From NCBI GenBank assembly GCA_001800515.1, contig MGVN01000023.1, forward strand, positions 1 through 9,117: 9,117 nucleotides of DNA. The letters run 5' to 3'. Positions within the stretch are counted from its first letter, which is position 1. Every line of letters starts with the position of its first letter. Below, piece after piece: positions 1 through 6,879 of the stretch. The notes beneath the pieces were generated by a model. That model was not told where the DNA came from. It worked only from the letters and a program-made list of their open reading frames with translations, and did no database searches. The stretch comes from Elusimicrobia bacterium RIFOXYB2_FULL_49_7 (GTDB lineage: Bacteria; Fibrobacterota; OXYB2-FULL-49-7). A program made the translations under genes and the position numbers.

Positions 1-175
1 CTATCTTGAACTCGTTCACATCCGTAAATTCGCCCTTTTTCAGGGGAATCACCGTGGTTACCGGTGACAAGGCACTGCCGACCCCGGCCGTCTCTTTTAA
101 GGTTAATGGAACTTCCAGAGGAAAAACAAGCGAAACCATTGCACAAAGAACAAGAAATGAAGCAACACAACCCAT
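1..175 (-). CDS. Exported protein, N-terminal fragment; PcRGLX/YetA-like RIFT-barrel start (partial)
   Basis: The gene runs off the left edge, so only 58 codons are present. The first 20 or so residues (MGCVASFLVLCAMVSLVF...) form a hydrophobic export signal. No convincing lipobox is seen: Cys3 and Cys11 lack the expected context. The mature start holds L-K-E-T-A-G-V (about residues 25-32), then S-P-V-T and I-P-L-K-K-G-E-F (about 37-51). From memory of the family, this order matches the N-terminal RIFT-barrel domain of PcRGLX/YetA-like proteins (ETAG..., PVT.GVPL.KG), which include PL26 rhamnogalacturonan exolyases. The ATG at 175 is fixed by an ideal AAGGAGGT six bases upstream. The gene lies 42 bases downstream of the BNR-like gene on the same strand, so it is probably co-transcribed with it. 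A role in extracellular polysaccharide breakdown is inferred; the catalytic part is outside the window. Confidence 0.6.
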   Translation of the reverse strand, partial: MGCVASFLVLCAMVSLVFPLEVPLTLKETAGVGSALSPVTTVIPLKKGEFTDVNEFKI

Positions 176-180
176 CGAAC

Positions 181-189
181 ACCTCCTTA
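181..189 (-). promoter_or_regulatory. Strong Shine-Dalgarno of the partial exported gene
   Basis: Read on the minus strand, TAAGGAGGT ends five bases before the ATG at 175. It is nearly a full complement of the 16S 3' end. It decides the start of the partial gene and lies in the 42-base gap after the stop of the preceding gene. No terminator hairpin is visible in that gap, which supports a shared transcript. Confidence 0.8.
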
Positions 190-217
190 TTTCTTATTTC
201 AATTGCAACTGCCGAAT

Positions 218-1732
218 TCAATTGACAAGAATTAATTTTCGTATAACACTCGAGCGCCCTATTGTTAATTTTGCCAGATAAATTCCAGGAGACATTTTAT
301 TAGGATTCCATGCCACGTCATATTTTCCGGCAGCTTGTTTTCCACTGGCCAGCGTCTTAACAAGATGACCGCTCGGAGAAAAGATTCTTAAAGAGATATC
401 CTCCGGCTGGGATAGGGAATAACTGAGGGTCGTGAAACGGGCAAAAGGATTGGGTTGGTTATGCAAGGACAATACCGCCGTATTTGCTTTCTTATTCTTT
501 TTAATCGCCGTTGTCCCGACAATGAAATCCAATGGAATATCACAGAATAGAATATGGCCCGCACCATCCAGCCAGGCAAAAGGAATTTTGTCATTTGTCG
601 GACAGACAAACGGCGCGGACAGGCTGCCGTTGTTTTTTCCATCCGCAATAACGGTCTTGGGCTCTGTCATCCAGACACCGGTTGTCCTATCATAACCTAA
701 ACAGTAAATATTCTTTCCCGTATCATTGGGCGCTGTTTCCGACCAAAAGTTAAGAAGATAGTCCCCGCAAATAGTATTGACCAGCGAACCCAGTTTATAG
801 GAGCGACCGGATACAATGGTTTTTTGTGTCCAAGTTGTTCCATCCCACAAAAGCGCAGCTAATTTTCCCAGGCTGTTTGAACTTCTTGAAAGGATATAAA
901 CATAGTTTTCATCCACATTGGTACGGAAGCATTGAGAACCTGAATTATCCGGAAAAAAAGCATCGTTTAAAATGCTGCTGGGGGTTCCCCAGGCATTTCC
1001 ATCATAGTAATTCCATCTGAATTTATATCCTGATTCCGACCACAGAGCAAACACACCATCTTTGTATTTCAGAACTTGCGGCGCATGCTGCATGCTCCAT
1101 ACGCCCGGCGAGTCGCCTGCCCCTACTTTGAATGTGCCGCCAAGACTGATAAAATCTTTTCCGCCGTTATAAGAGATGAGCACATGGGGTTCAACGCTTT
1201 CGGCAGCGGTCCATTGATAGCCCATCAGGATGGTATCTTCGGAAACCGGGAAAAGGCTGAATCCGGTGTAGCTGCAAAACCAGTTATTGGGATCCGCCAC
1301 TTCGTAATCCAAAGGCAAGTCCGTGACCAACCCATCTTTATAAGTCACTTTCTTAAAATAGCGCGGGACCAATGCGCCGAGACAACCATTGCATCCTTGC
1401 ACATAAACTTGAAACAGGTTACCTTTTAAATCACCATAAGCACCATGATGATTTTGAACGCTTCCACCCGAAGGGTGTGCCTTACGGTAGGCCAAAGAGG
1501 TTGCGGTCCAACTGATTCCATCATTTGAAGTATAAATTATCTTATTTCCGGTAAGAATCATAAAGGCGCCATCCTCATTTATTCCGATATTTCTGGAATA
1601 CTCATGTGCAATGGGCGGATAGCTCCAAGTGCCGGTTGTAACGATAACAGGCGAGATATCGTTCTGAGAGAATCCTTGCTGCAACAGGATAAAAAAAATG
1701 CATGCAAATATCTTAATACTGTTCTTTTTCAT
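218..1732 (-). CDS. Secreted BNR/Asp-box-like propeller protein with C-terminal sorting (FlgD-like/T9SS) domain
   Basis: A 504-residue exported protein. Residues 1-22 are a signal peptide (KKNSIK basic start, hydrophobic core, cleavage near FSQ). The body (about 25-405) is rich in W/Y/G and short beta strands, typical of a sialidase-like beta-propeller. Two degenerate Asp-boxes are visible: TSNDGISW (68-75) and SYNGGKDF (187-194), both with Asn at the usual Asp position. A Lys-rich linker (411-415) leads to a C-terminal module (425-504) starting NQPNPF and containing SPSGHLVKTL and SPGIYLAKL. This is the pattern of FlgD-like Ig/T9SS type A sorting domains, so the protein probably reaches the cell surface or medium. 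Start: the ATG at 1732 follows AGGAGG by four bases. I recognise no catalytic residues; a glycan-binding protein, glycosidase or polysaccharide lyase are all possible. Its partner 42 bases downstream favours a polysaccharide role. Local GC looks lower than in neighbouring genes. Confidence 0.85.
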   Translation of the reverse strand: MKKNSIKIFACIFFILLQQGFSQNDISPVIVTTGTWSYPPIAHEYSRNIGINEDGAFMILTGNKIIYTSNDGISWTATSLAYRKAHPSGGSVQNHHGAYGDLKGNLFQVYVQGCNGCLGALVPRYFKKVTYKDGLVTDLPLDYEVADPNNWFCSYTGFSLFPVSEDTILMGYQWTAAESVEPHVLISYNGGKDFISLGGTFKVGAGDSPGVWSMQHAPQVLKYKDGVFALWSESGYKFRWNYYDGNAWGTPSSILNDAFFPDNSGSQCFRTNVDENYVYILSRSSNSLGKLAALLWDGTTWTQKTIVSGRSYKLGSLVNTICGDYLLNFWSETAPNDTGKNIYCLGYDRTTGVWMTEPKTVIADGKNNGSLSAPFVCPTNDKIPFAWLDGAGHILFCDIPLDFIVGTTAIKKNKKANTAVLSLHNQPNPFARFTTLSYSLSQPEDISLRIFSPSGHLVKTLASGKQAAGKYDVAWNPNKMSPGIYLAKLTIGRSSVIRKLILVN

Positions 1733-1736
1733 CTTT

Positions 1737-1742
1737 CCTCCT
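1737..1742 (-). promoter_or_regulatory. Strong Shine-Dalgarno of the BNR-like gene
   Basis: On the minus strand AGGAGG is followed by AAAG and then the ATG at 1732. This confirms the chosen start and contrasts with the protease-barrel and response-regulator genes in this window, which show no such site. Confidence 0.8.
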
Positions 1743-1827
1743 TTTTTTCTGACTATATATGCAACTTCTACGCCTAAAATAGAAGAGAGAACAAAAACAT
1801 TCTATCTATCTGTAAAACAAGTAAATA

Positions 1828-1857
1828 TAAATAATGTAAGCAAGCGGCTATGATCAA
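1828..1857 (-). promoter_or_regulatory. Candidate sigma70-like promoter of the BNR-like operon
   Basis: Within the 185-base gap 1733-1917, the minus strand shows TTGATC (1857-1852), an 18-base spacer and TATTTA (1833-1828), about 95 bases before the ATG. The region is strongly AT-rich. Other AT-rich hexamers are close by, so this choice is tentative. If correct, the 16-base direct repeat lies just upstream of the -35 box, where an activator would bind. Confidence 0.25.
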
Positions 1858-1871
1858 AACTTCTTTGCGAA

Positions 1872-1907
1872 TGATACCGGATGAGACAATTTGATACCAG
1901 ATAAGAC
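1872..1907. repeat. 16-base direct repeat, two copies at 20-base period
   Basis: TGATACCGGATGAGAC (1872-1887) and TGATACCAGATAAGAC (1892-1907) differ only by two G/A transitions and are separated by four bases. The 20-base period is close to two helical turns. The pair lies between the stop of the SEC-C gene and the start of the BNR-like gene, about 140 bases upstream of the latter. This fits a tandem binding site for a regulator; the regulator is unknown. A remnant of a longer repeat is the alternative. Confidence 0.6.
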
Positions 1908-1917
1908 TTTTGCTATT

Positions 1918-2361
1918 TTATGAAATAAGCGGAAGGCAGCACTTCTTAAACTTCTGCCCGCTACCACAGGGACAAGGCGCATTGCGTCCGACATCAATGG
2001 TTTTTTTCTTATACGTCTCCCCTCGCACCGTACCATCCGTCCGAAAATAGTTAAGATACTCCTTTTCCAGAATCCGCACATCCCCTACCCATTCCCGAGC
2101 TGCCGGAAAACGACCACTGTCCGACAAAAATCCGAAGAAATCAGCCAGGAGAAGAGGAATTCTTTGCCGTACTGATAACGGAAGCTCCAATGATGCCATG
2201 CTCCGTAGAGATGCTTTGAAAACAGCAAAAGAGGGCGCAGGTCCGATCTCTTTCAGGAAATGGGCCAACAGGGATTCCGCGGATTCTTTAAGAGAGGGTT
2301 CCAGAAAAAGAAAGCGGTCAGAAGTACTATAATCAGAAATAAAGTCCCGGAGGTCGGTCAT
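1918..2361 (-). CDS. SEC-C zinc-motif protein of unknown function
   Basis: A 147-residue soluble protein with no signal peptide or membrane segment. Residues 1-105 are mostly helical and not recognised. The C-terminus (124-142) carries a clear SEC-C motif, [16 protein letters not shown], with Cys130, Cys132, Cys141 and Cys142 as zinc ligands. The same metal-binding module ends SecA, where it contacts SecB and the ribosome, and also occurs in many small stand-alone proteins. The gene lies 19 bases after the protease-barrel gene, with a purine-rich GAAGGGAA before its ATG, so the two probably form one transcript. A role in export or quality control of the large outer-membrane neighbour is possible but rests only on gene order and the motif. 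The function of the N-terminal helical part is unknown. Confidence 0.85.
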   Translation of the reverse strand: MTDLRDFISDYSTSDRFLFLEPSLKESAESLLAHFLKEIGPAPSFAVFKASLRSMASLELPLSVRQRIPLLLADFFGFLSDSGRFPAAREWVGDVRILEKEYLNYFRTDGTVRGETYKKKTIDVGRNAPCPCGSGQKFKKCCLPLIS

Positions 2362-2380
2362 ATTTTCCCTTCAGGAACGG

Positions 2381-5300
2381 TTAGAACTCCGCACCCAGGG
2401 AGAAATAATCCTCGCTGAGATGATGCTCACCCAAGCGATAGGCATGATCCCATTTCAAAACAAGCGCTCCAAAAAGGTTCATGCGCAGGCCAAAACCAAG
2501 GCCGCTTTTTATGTCATGAAACGTAAAACTTCCCTTATCCGCCACCACCGCACGAAAATCAGCGGGATCATCCCATGCACCCCCGATGTCCCAAAAAAGC
2601 GCACCCATCATATAGGGAATCGTAAAGGTGAACGGAAAAAAGAAAGTGATGTTATTGACCACCGGAAAGCGGAATTCCATGTTCGACAGAAGGAAATGGT
2701 TGCTGCCTTCCGGATTGGCGGCGCCCAGCGAATAACCGCGCAGAGGCATGATGAGCGAGGAGAAATAATTGGATTCGATGGAATTATCCATCAGATAGGG
2801 GGCAAAGAAGTAACGCAGATTCCCCGGTGTACCGCCCAGATAGAAACGCATGGGATTTCGGCCGCCCTGAATATCCGTACTACCGCCGCCGGTCAGCCGA
2901 AGGGCCAGCGAATACCACTTGCGATAATGAAAATAGCGACGCAGATCCGCATACCCATATCCGTAGCCATATTCCGATGAGGCGCTCTTGGGCACCACGC
3001 CTCCGCCCACGCGCAATCGCTGACCGTTTACCGGCCCGACCGCACCCCACAATGTGTTGTCAAAGACCGCGGCACCGTCGATATTATAATGGGTCATGGT
3101 CTTTTCCGGAAAACGCCCCAGGCTCTCATAGTCTTTTTGCGCCGCACTTTCCCTCACATACCGTTGCACGGATCGGTTAATCCAAGTGACGCCCACATCG
3201 CTTTCCAGTCTGAAAAACTTGGAAAAAGGATAACTCACATCCAGGGCGGCATTCTGCACGGCGTCATAATAAATATCATACCGAAGCAAGGGCACCGGCT
3301 CATCACCGAATATATTGACATAACGATATAACGACACCCCCACATCCGCCTGATAGGGCAGATAATAGTAAGCCGCATACCCGCTCAACCCGTCCAACGT
3401 ATTTTCAATGCTGGTCCCCGACAGATTGAGCATGAGTTGGAGATGGTGATTGCCCAACACGTCGCTCAAGGCAATGGCGGTTTGCCCCATTATCGCGCTC
3501 TGGCTCGGAGAAAAACCGGCGCCAATCATGGCGGAGACCGCATCCACGCTGAAGCGGGGCTCGTACGGCGCTTCCCGATACGCGCCGTTCGGGTTTTTAT
3601 AGGCAACACTATCCTGGAGAAAAGCCGAGGTATCCACCCGCGCCTTTTCCGGGCGCCGCCGGGGGCGGGAAACGAAAGGATCGTCATTGTAAAAGGAATT
3701 CATGGGATCGCGCAGGGTCATCCGATCCGGTTCTTCCTCGTCCTGCGCCGTGGTGTCGGTCCGTACGGTGTCCGCTGTCGTCAACGTATCCGCAACACGG
3801 CCGGAATCGTTCTTCAAGGAATCCGCACGGCCTCCGCTCTTCTTTACGGTATCCGCCGGATCGGGCAGCACCGCGTACTTTTCCCAAAAAGATCGGCCGG
3901 AATCCTGAAGAGAGAGTGCATACGCCGTGAGCGGTAATGCGGTATCCCGCGCCTTTTTCTGCGGCTCTTCCATCCGGTAAATATCCCAGCCGCCGTTTTC
4001 AAAAACGGTAAAAGCAATGAAGCGGCCGTCTTGCGGCAGGCTGGGCGTGAAGCACCCTGTAAAAAGATTGGTCACAGGATGAGGGAGCAGACTATCCAAC
4101 GCCATCCCATACAGATTGCTCACCCCGGAACGGTTGGAAATAAAATACAGCGACTTATTATCCGTGGAAAAACAGGCCATTCGGTCATCAAAGGGATCGT
4201 GCGTCAACCGCGTAAGTTCCGTACCGTCCGGACGAATCAAGAAAAGATCGAAATTATTGCACCCCTTCTCCGCGGTATCCCCCACTTCGGATTCAAAAAC
4301 AATCCATTTCCCGTCCCAGGAAAAACGGGGCCGGGAATCAAAAGCCGGATCAGCGGTAAGCCGGTTCAGCCTGCCGTTTTGCAGATCAAAAATAAAGATA
4401 TCGGAAACGGCATCCCGCATGCCCGCAAAGACCACTTTTTTGTTATCCGGCGAAAATTGCGGGGACTCGATGGCATCCATAGCGCAAGGCAGACTCTTTT
4501 TCATCTTTCCACTCTTCACCTCCATGATACGGAGAAGATCCTGCCCATCGGCCTTGGAGACAAAGATGATATTCTTGGAGTCAGAGGACCAACCGATACC
4601 GCTGCTGAAGGTATGAAAGGACTCGAATTGTCCGGAAGAACCCGCTTCCGCCAGTTTTTTCAGAATACGGCCGGAGCGGCTGTCCATCAGGTAGATGGCG
4701 TCGAAATCCCCTCGGTCGCTGAAATAGGCGATGGTATTGCCGTCCGGCGACACGGCGGGTTGCATGTTCATGTGCGCCAGCGGATCCTCATCCAGCCGCG
4801 GGGCGAAATAACCGGCAGGACGGTGCAGCGTAAGCCGTTTTGCAACCTCTCCGGCCGTTTCACGACGGCCCAACTCGGGCCAATACTTTTTCTTGCAATC
4901 CAGAAGGAATCGTGCACCCGCATTCTTAAGGTCCGCATGAGTGGCACGCAAGAAGGCTTTTTCCACATCCTTGTAGACCGTCAGATATTTGATGAAATCC
5001 CCCACGCTCTGCGGCCCGTATTGGACGGCCAGAAAATTATAAAAGGCCATGCCCGCCTTGTACGCAAGATAGAGGGAGCCGAACTCTTCACGCGGCTCGC
5101 TGATATAACCTGAAATGACCGCATCCATGAGGAACATATCACTTTCCAGATTCCAACCCGCAGACTCATATTCCGCCAACCCTTCGGCAGCCCACAGCGG
5201 AATATGGAAACTAGCCCGCGCCCGCAATGCATTGAGCACGCCTTCGAACATCAGGTCGAACATCACACCATGAACCAGTTCATGGTGGAGTACATGGCGA

Positions 5301-5674
5301 AAATCCTTGAAGGATCCGCTGAAAGGTACCACAATCCGCGACTTCACCAACTCGGTAAAACCACCGGTCCCCTCTCCGATATCGTCCAGGATCACATTGG
5401 TCTGTTCGAAATCGGAATGGGATTTATAAATGATGACCGGAATACGCTTTTTGATATTATAATGAATATCTTTGGATATCAAACGCAGGGAGCGCTCCAA
5501 TTCATCGGCAGCGAAAGAGGCGATACGCCTCGATTTTTCCGTGAAATAGATGTCAAAATGGGCGGAGCGGATATAGGACCACTCCTTTTTTCCATATTGG
5601 ACCTTATTCCCGCCGAACTGGGCGGATGCAAAAGTCGACAACAGAAGCAACATGAATAGGGTATGTTTGACCAT
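2381..5674 (-). CDS. Outer-membrane fusion protein: gluzincin-like protease, PD40/TolB-like propeller, Omp85-like barrel
   Basis: A 1097-residue exported protein. Signal peptide 1-19 (cleavage near ASA/QF). Residues about 25-280 form a peptidase-MA-like domain with HELVH (131-135, zinc ligands His131 and His135, catalytic Glu132) and WAAEGLAEY (161-169), where Glu164 is the likely third ligand. Residues about 300-570 hold PD40 blades, e.g. AVSPDGNTIAYFSD (307-320), FSPDNKKVVFAG (407-418), FSWDGKWIVFES (451-462) and FSTDNKSLYFISNRSG (502-517). Residues 600-690 are a polar linker with repeated ADTV/ADSL/ADTL units. Residues about 705-1097 resemble an Omp85/BamA-type barrel: alternating strands, YLGGTPGNLRYF (945-956), LRGY (978-981), NMEFRFP (998-1004) and a C-terminal Phe. 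Protease and propeller should therefore face the periplasm. All key protease residues are present, so it may be active; its substrate is unknown. No Shine-Dalgarno precedes the ATG, but TAATAT lies six bases upstream. Divergent from the HEAT gene; followed by the SEC-C gene. Confidence 0.85.
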   Translation of the reverse strand: MVKHTLFMLLLLSTFASAQFGGNKVQYGKKEWSYIRSAHFDIYFTEKSRRIASFAADELERSLRLISKDIHYNIKKRIPVIIYKSHSDFEQTNVILDDIGEGTGGFTELVKSRIVVPFSGSFKDFRHVLHHELVHGVMFDLMFEGVLNALRARASFHIPLWAAEGLAEYESAGWNLESDMFLMDAVISGYISEPREEFGSLYLAYKAGMAFYNFLAVQYGPQSVGDFIKYLTVYKDVEKAFLRATHADLKNAGARFLLDCKKKYWPELGRRETAGEVAKRLTLHRPAGYFAPRLDEDPLAHMNMQPAVSPDGNTIAYFSDRGDFDAIYLMDSRSGRILKKLAEAGSSGQFESFHTFSSGIGWSSDSKNIIFVSKADGQDLLRIMEVKSGKMKKSLPCAMDAIESPQFSPDNKKVVFAGMRDAVSDIFIFDLQNGRLNRLTADPAFDSRPRFSWDGKWIVFESEVGDTAEKGCNNFDLFLIRPDGTELTRLTHDPFDDRMACFSTDNKSLYFISNRSGVSNLYGMALDSLLPHPVTNLFTGCFTPSLPQDGRFIAFTVFENGGWDIYRMEEPQKKARDTALPLTAYALSLQDSGRSFWEKYAVLPDPADTVKKSGGRADSLKNDSGRVADTLTTADTVRTDTTAQDEEEPDRMTLRDPMNSFYNDDPFVSRPRRRPEKARVDTSAFLQDSVAYKNPNGAYREAPYEPRFSVDAVSAMIGAGFSPSQSAIMGQTAIALSDVLGNHHLQLMLNLSGTSIENTLDGLSGYAAYYYLPYQADVGVSLYRYVNIFGDEPVPLLRYDIYYDAVQNAALDVSYPFSKFFRLESDVGVTWINRSVQRYVRESAAQKDYESLGRFPEKTMTHYNIDGAAVFDNTLWGAVGPVNGQRLRVGGGVVPKSASSEYGYGYGYADLRRYFHYRKWYSLALRLTGGGSTDIQGGRNPMRFYLGGTPGNLRYFFAPYLMDNSIESNYFSSLIMPLRGYSLGAANPEGSNHFLLSNMEFRFPVVNNITFFFPFTFTIPYMMGALFWDIGGAWDDPADFRAVVADKGSFTFHDIKSGLGFGLRMNLFGALVLKWDHAYRLGEHHLSEDYFSLGAEF

Positions 5675-5763
5675 TTGGATATATTAAAATTACAAATTTG
5701 CCGACCGACAAAGCAGGAAAATTCTTGAATTTACCCAATCAACAAGGTAGTTTTTACCTACCC
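5675..5763. promoter_or_regulatory. Divergent intergenic region between the protease-barrel and HEAT genes
   Basis: This 89-base AT-rich gap must hold the start signals of two divergent genes. On the minus strand, TAATAT (5686-5681) lies six bases before the ATG at 5674, the spacing expected of a -10 box for a leaderless transcript. A weak TTGTCG lies 19 bases further upstream. A palindromic CAAATTTG (5693-5700) is a possible regulator contact. No clear plus-strand -10/-35 pair can be chosen. Confidence 0.35.
5745..5762 (+). promoter_or_regulatory. Small hairpin over the probable ribosome site of the HEAT gene
   Basis: AGGTA (5745-5749) can pair with TACCT (5755-5759), or one base shifted GGTAG (5746-5750) with CTACC (5758-5762). 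The only Shine-Dalgarno-like purine run before the ATG at 5764, AAGG (5744-5747), lies in the 5' arm, so the hairpin could reduce ribosome access. The stem is only five base pairs and may be chance. Confidence 0.3.
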
Positions 5764-6714
5764 ATGGGCGAAAAAAAGAAGCCGCTCACCGAACAGGAAT
5801 TCATGACCATCGTCCAAAGCGGCGATGAAAATCATATCCTGGAACTGCTGCGGAAAACCGACGAACAAGGCAACCTGGCCCTGCTTAAGCCCCTCCTGGC
5901 CCTATTAAAGCATCCCAATAAAAACATCGCCCGCCAAGCGCTGTCCAGCGGAGCCAACCTCATTCGCACCCAACTGGTCTCTTCCTGGCAGGGATTGGAT
6001 AAGAATCTTAAAGAGAGTCTGGCCACTCTGCTGAAGCGACTCGACCCCACCATTGTGGAGCAAATCACCCAGGATTTGTACTCGGACAATGAAGAAAAAC
6101 GGCTCCGTTCCCTCCAGGTCCTGGGGCTGCTCGGACAGGACGATAAAATCAAGCAGGCCGTCGCCAAAATGTTCACCAATCCGGACGAACGAATGCGCGC
6201 CACAGCCATCAGTCTTCTTAAGAACATGGCGCTCGATAAGGACCTGACTCTGATTTACCGTGTACTACACGATCCGGATCCGCGGGTCCGCGCCAATTGC
6301 GTGGAAACGCTCGAAGCCGTAGGCAATGCCGGTGTGGTAGGCACCCTCCTGCCCATGCGGACCGATAAAAACAACCGTGTACGGGGTAATGTCATTAAGG
6401 CGCTTTTCAACCTGGGCCACCGCAACATTCTAAGCGATTTAAAGACCATGCTCGAAGACGATGGCCATCTCATGCGGGCTACTGCAGGCTGGGTGCTGGG
6501 TGAAGTGGGAAAGGCCGGGGATGAGATCTTCGTGCAACTCATCGGCGAATACGGACTGGACCGGAACCTACTCACCCGTCTTAACATGATTAAAGCATGT
6601 CTGAAAATTAATGATCCGCTCTGCCAAGCCTTCTGCAAATACCTCTTTGACGCCGCAGAAGTCACCCAAGCCGGGATTGAGCTCGAACGGATGCGCAAAT
6701 TTCGCGGCCAATAG
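5764..6714 (+). CDS. HEAT-repeat protein, cytoplasmic scaffold-like
   Basis: A 316-residue all-helical protein with no signal peptide or membrane segment, so probably cytoplasmic. At least five HEAT-type units follow the D-x-x-x-R-x-x-A pattern: PNKNIARQAL (51-60), DNEEKRLRSLQVLGLLG (108-124), NPDERMRATAISLLKNM (139-155), DPDPRVRANCVETLEAVGN (170-188), DKNNRVRGNVIKALFNLG (201-218) and DDGHLMRATAGWVLGEVG (232-249). Such repeats form a curved solenoid for protein binding; I see no enzymatic motif. The frame is also open upstream to a TTG at 5698, but I prefer the ATG at 5764: it opens with charged MGEKKKP, has a purine run before it, and avoids overlap with the divergent promoter. The gene shares its strand with the response regulator 165 bases downstream, and a partnership with it is possible but rests on position alone. 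Confidence 0.75.
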   Translation: MGEKKKPLTEQEFMTIVQSGDENHILELLRKTDEQGNLALLKPLLALLKHPNKNIARQALSSGANLIRTQLVSSWQGLDKNLKESLATLLKRLDPTIVEQITQDLYSDNEEKRLRSLQVLGLLGQDDKIKQAVAKMFTNPDERMRATAISLLKNMALDKDLTLIYRVLHDPDPRVRANCVETLEAVGNAGVVGTLLPMRTDKNNRVRGNVIKALFNLGHRNILSDLKTMLEDDGHLMRATAGWVLGEVGKAGDEIFVQLIGEYGLDRNLLTRLNMIKACLKINDPLCQAFCKYLFDAAEVTQAGIELERMRKFRGQ

Positions 6715-6781
6715 CGCCACACCGGATAAGGTCCCCTTAAGTTTCTCTTTAATTTTACCGATAAATCTTAAAAAGGGTGTG

Positions 6782-6853
6782 CCAAGGACGGCGTTTGACT
6801 CCAAGGAAGGAGTACCTCCCTTTTCAGGAATCCCCCAAAAACCTTCCGATTCC
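6782..6853. repeat. Cluster of nested and mutually exclusive inverted repeats in the HEAT-regulator gap
   Basis: The 165-base gap 6715-6879 has no gene. It holds CCAAGGACGG (6782-6791), nearly repeated as CCAAGGAAGG (6801-6810), and several overlapping arms: ACTCC/GGAGT (6798-6802/6809-6813), a GGAG-tac-CTCC hairpin (6809-6819, extendable through a mismatch and G.T pairs to 6804-6824), GGAAGG/CCTTCC (6805-6810/6842-6847) and GGAATC/GATTCC (6827-6832/6848-6853). The arms cannot all pair at once. It could be a weak terminator of the HEAT transcript, an attenuator-like leader, or a short interspersed repeat. There is no clean GC hairpin followed by a T run. Confidence 0.45.
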
Positions 6854-6865
6854 CATTCCACTTTT

Positions 6866-6871
6866 TATATT
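6866..6871 (+). promoter_or_regulatory. Possible -10 box of the response regulator gene
   Basis: TATATT matches TATAAT at five of six positions and ends eight bases before the ATG at 6880. The intervening TTCCCCCT has no Shine-Dalgarno. A start at or next to the ATG would give a leaderless mRNA. No good -35 box is seen at 16-18 bases. Confidence 0.35.
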
Positions 6872-6879
6872 TTCCCCCT

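Noticed and set aside
1801..1812. Short TCTA-type tandem stretch before the BNR-like gene
   Set aside because: Under three units in an AT-rich leader; too short to call a microsatellite or phase-variable tract.
1854..2081. A 75-codon minus-strand frame overlapping the SEC-C gene
   Set aside because: It is out of frame with the SEC-C protein, whose zinc motif is unambiguous, and it shows no motif of its own.
2420..3937. Several 80-186 codon plus-strand frames opposite the barrel and linker region
   Set aside because: Same reason: antisense to a supported coding region, basic low-information translations, no ribosome sites and no family resemblance.
4031..5113. A 360-codon open frame on the plus strand, opposite the protease-barrel gene
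   Set aside because: It lies wholly antisense to a gene with clear domains, its translation is rich in Arg/Gly/His/Ile with no recognisable motif, and it has no plausible start signal. It is a by-product of the codon bias of the real gene.
5651..5653. Alternative start of the protease-barrel protein at Met8
   Set aside because: It would remove the Lys/His residues before the hydrophobic core of the signal peptide, and it has no better ribosome site than the first ATG.
5698..5763. Extended HEAT gene start at the TTG at 5698
   Set aside because: It would add 22 residues with no HEAT character, lacks a ribosome site, and starts only 24 bases from the divergent gene, leaving little room for a promoter. 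The ATG at 5764 is preferred.
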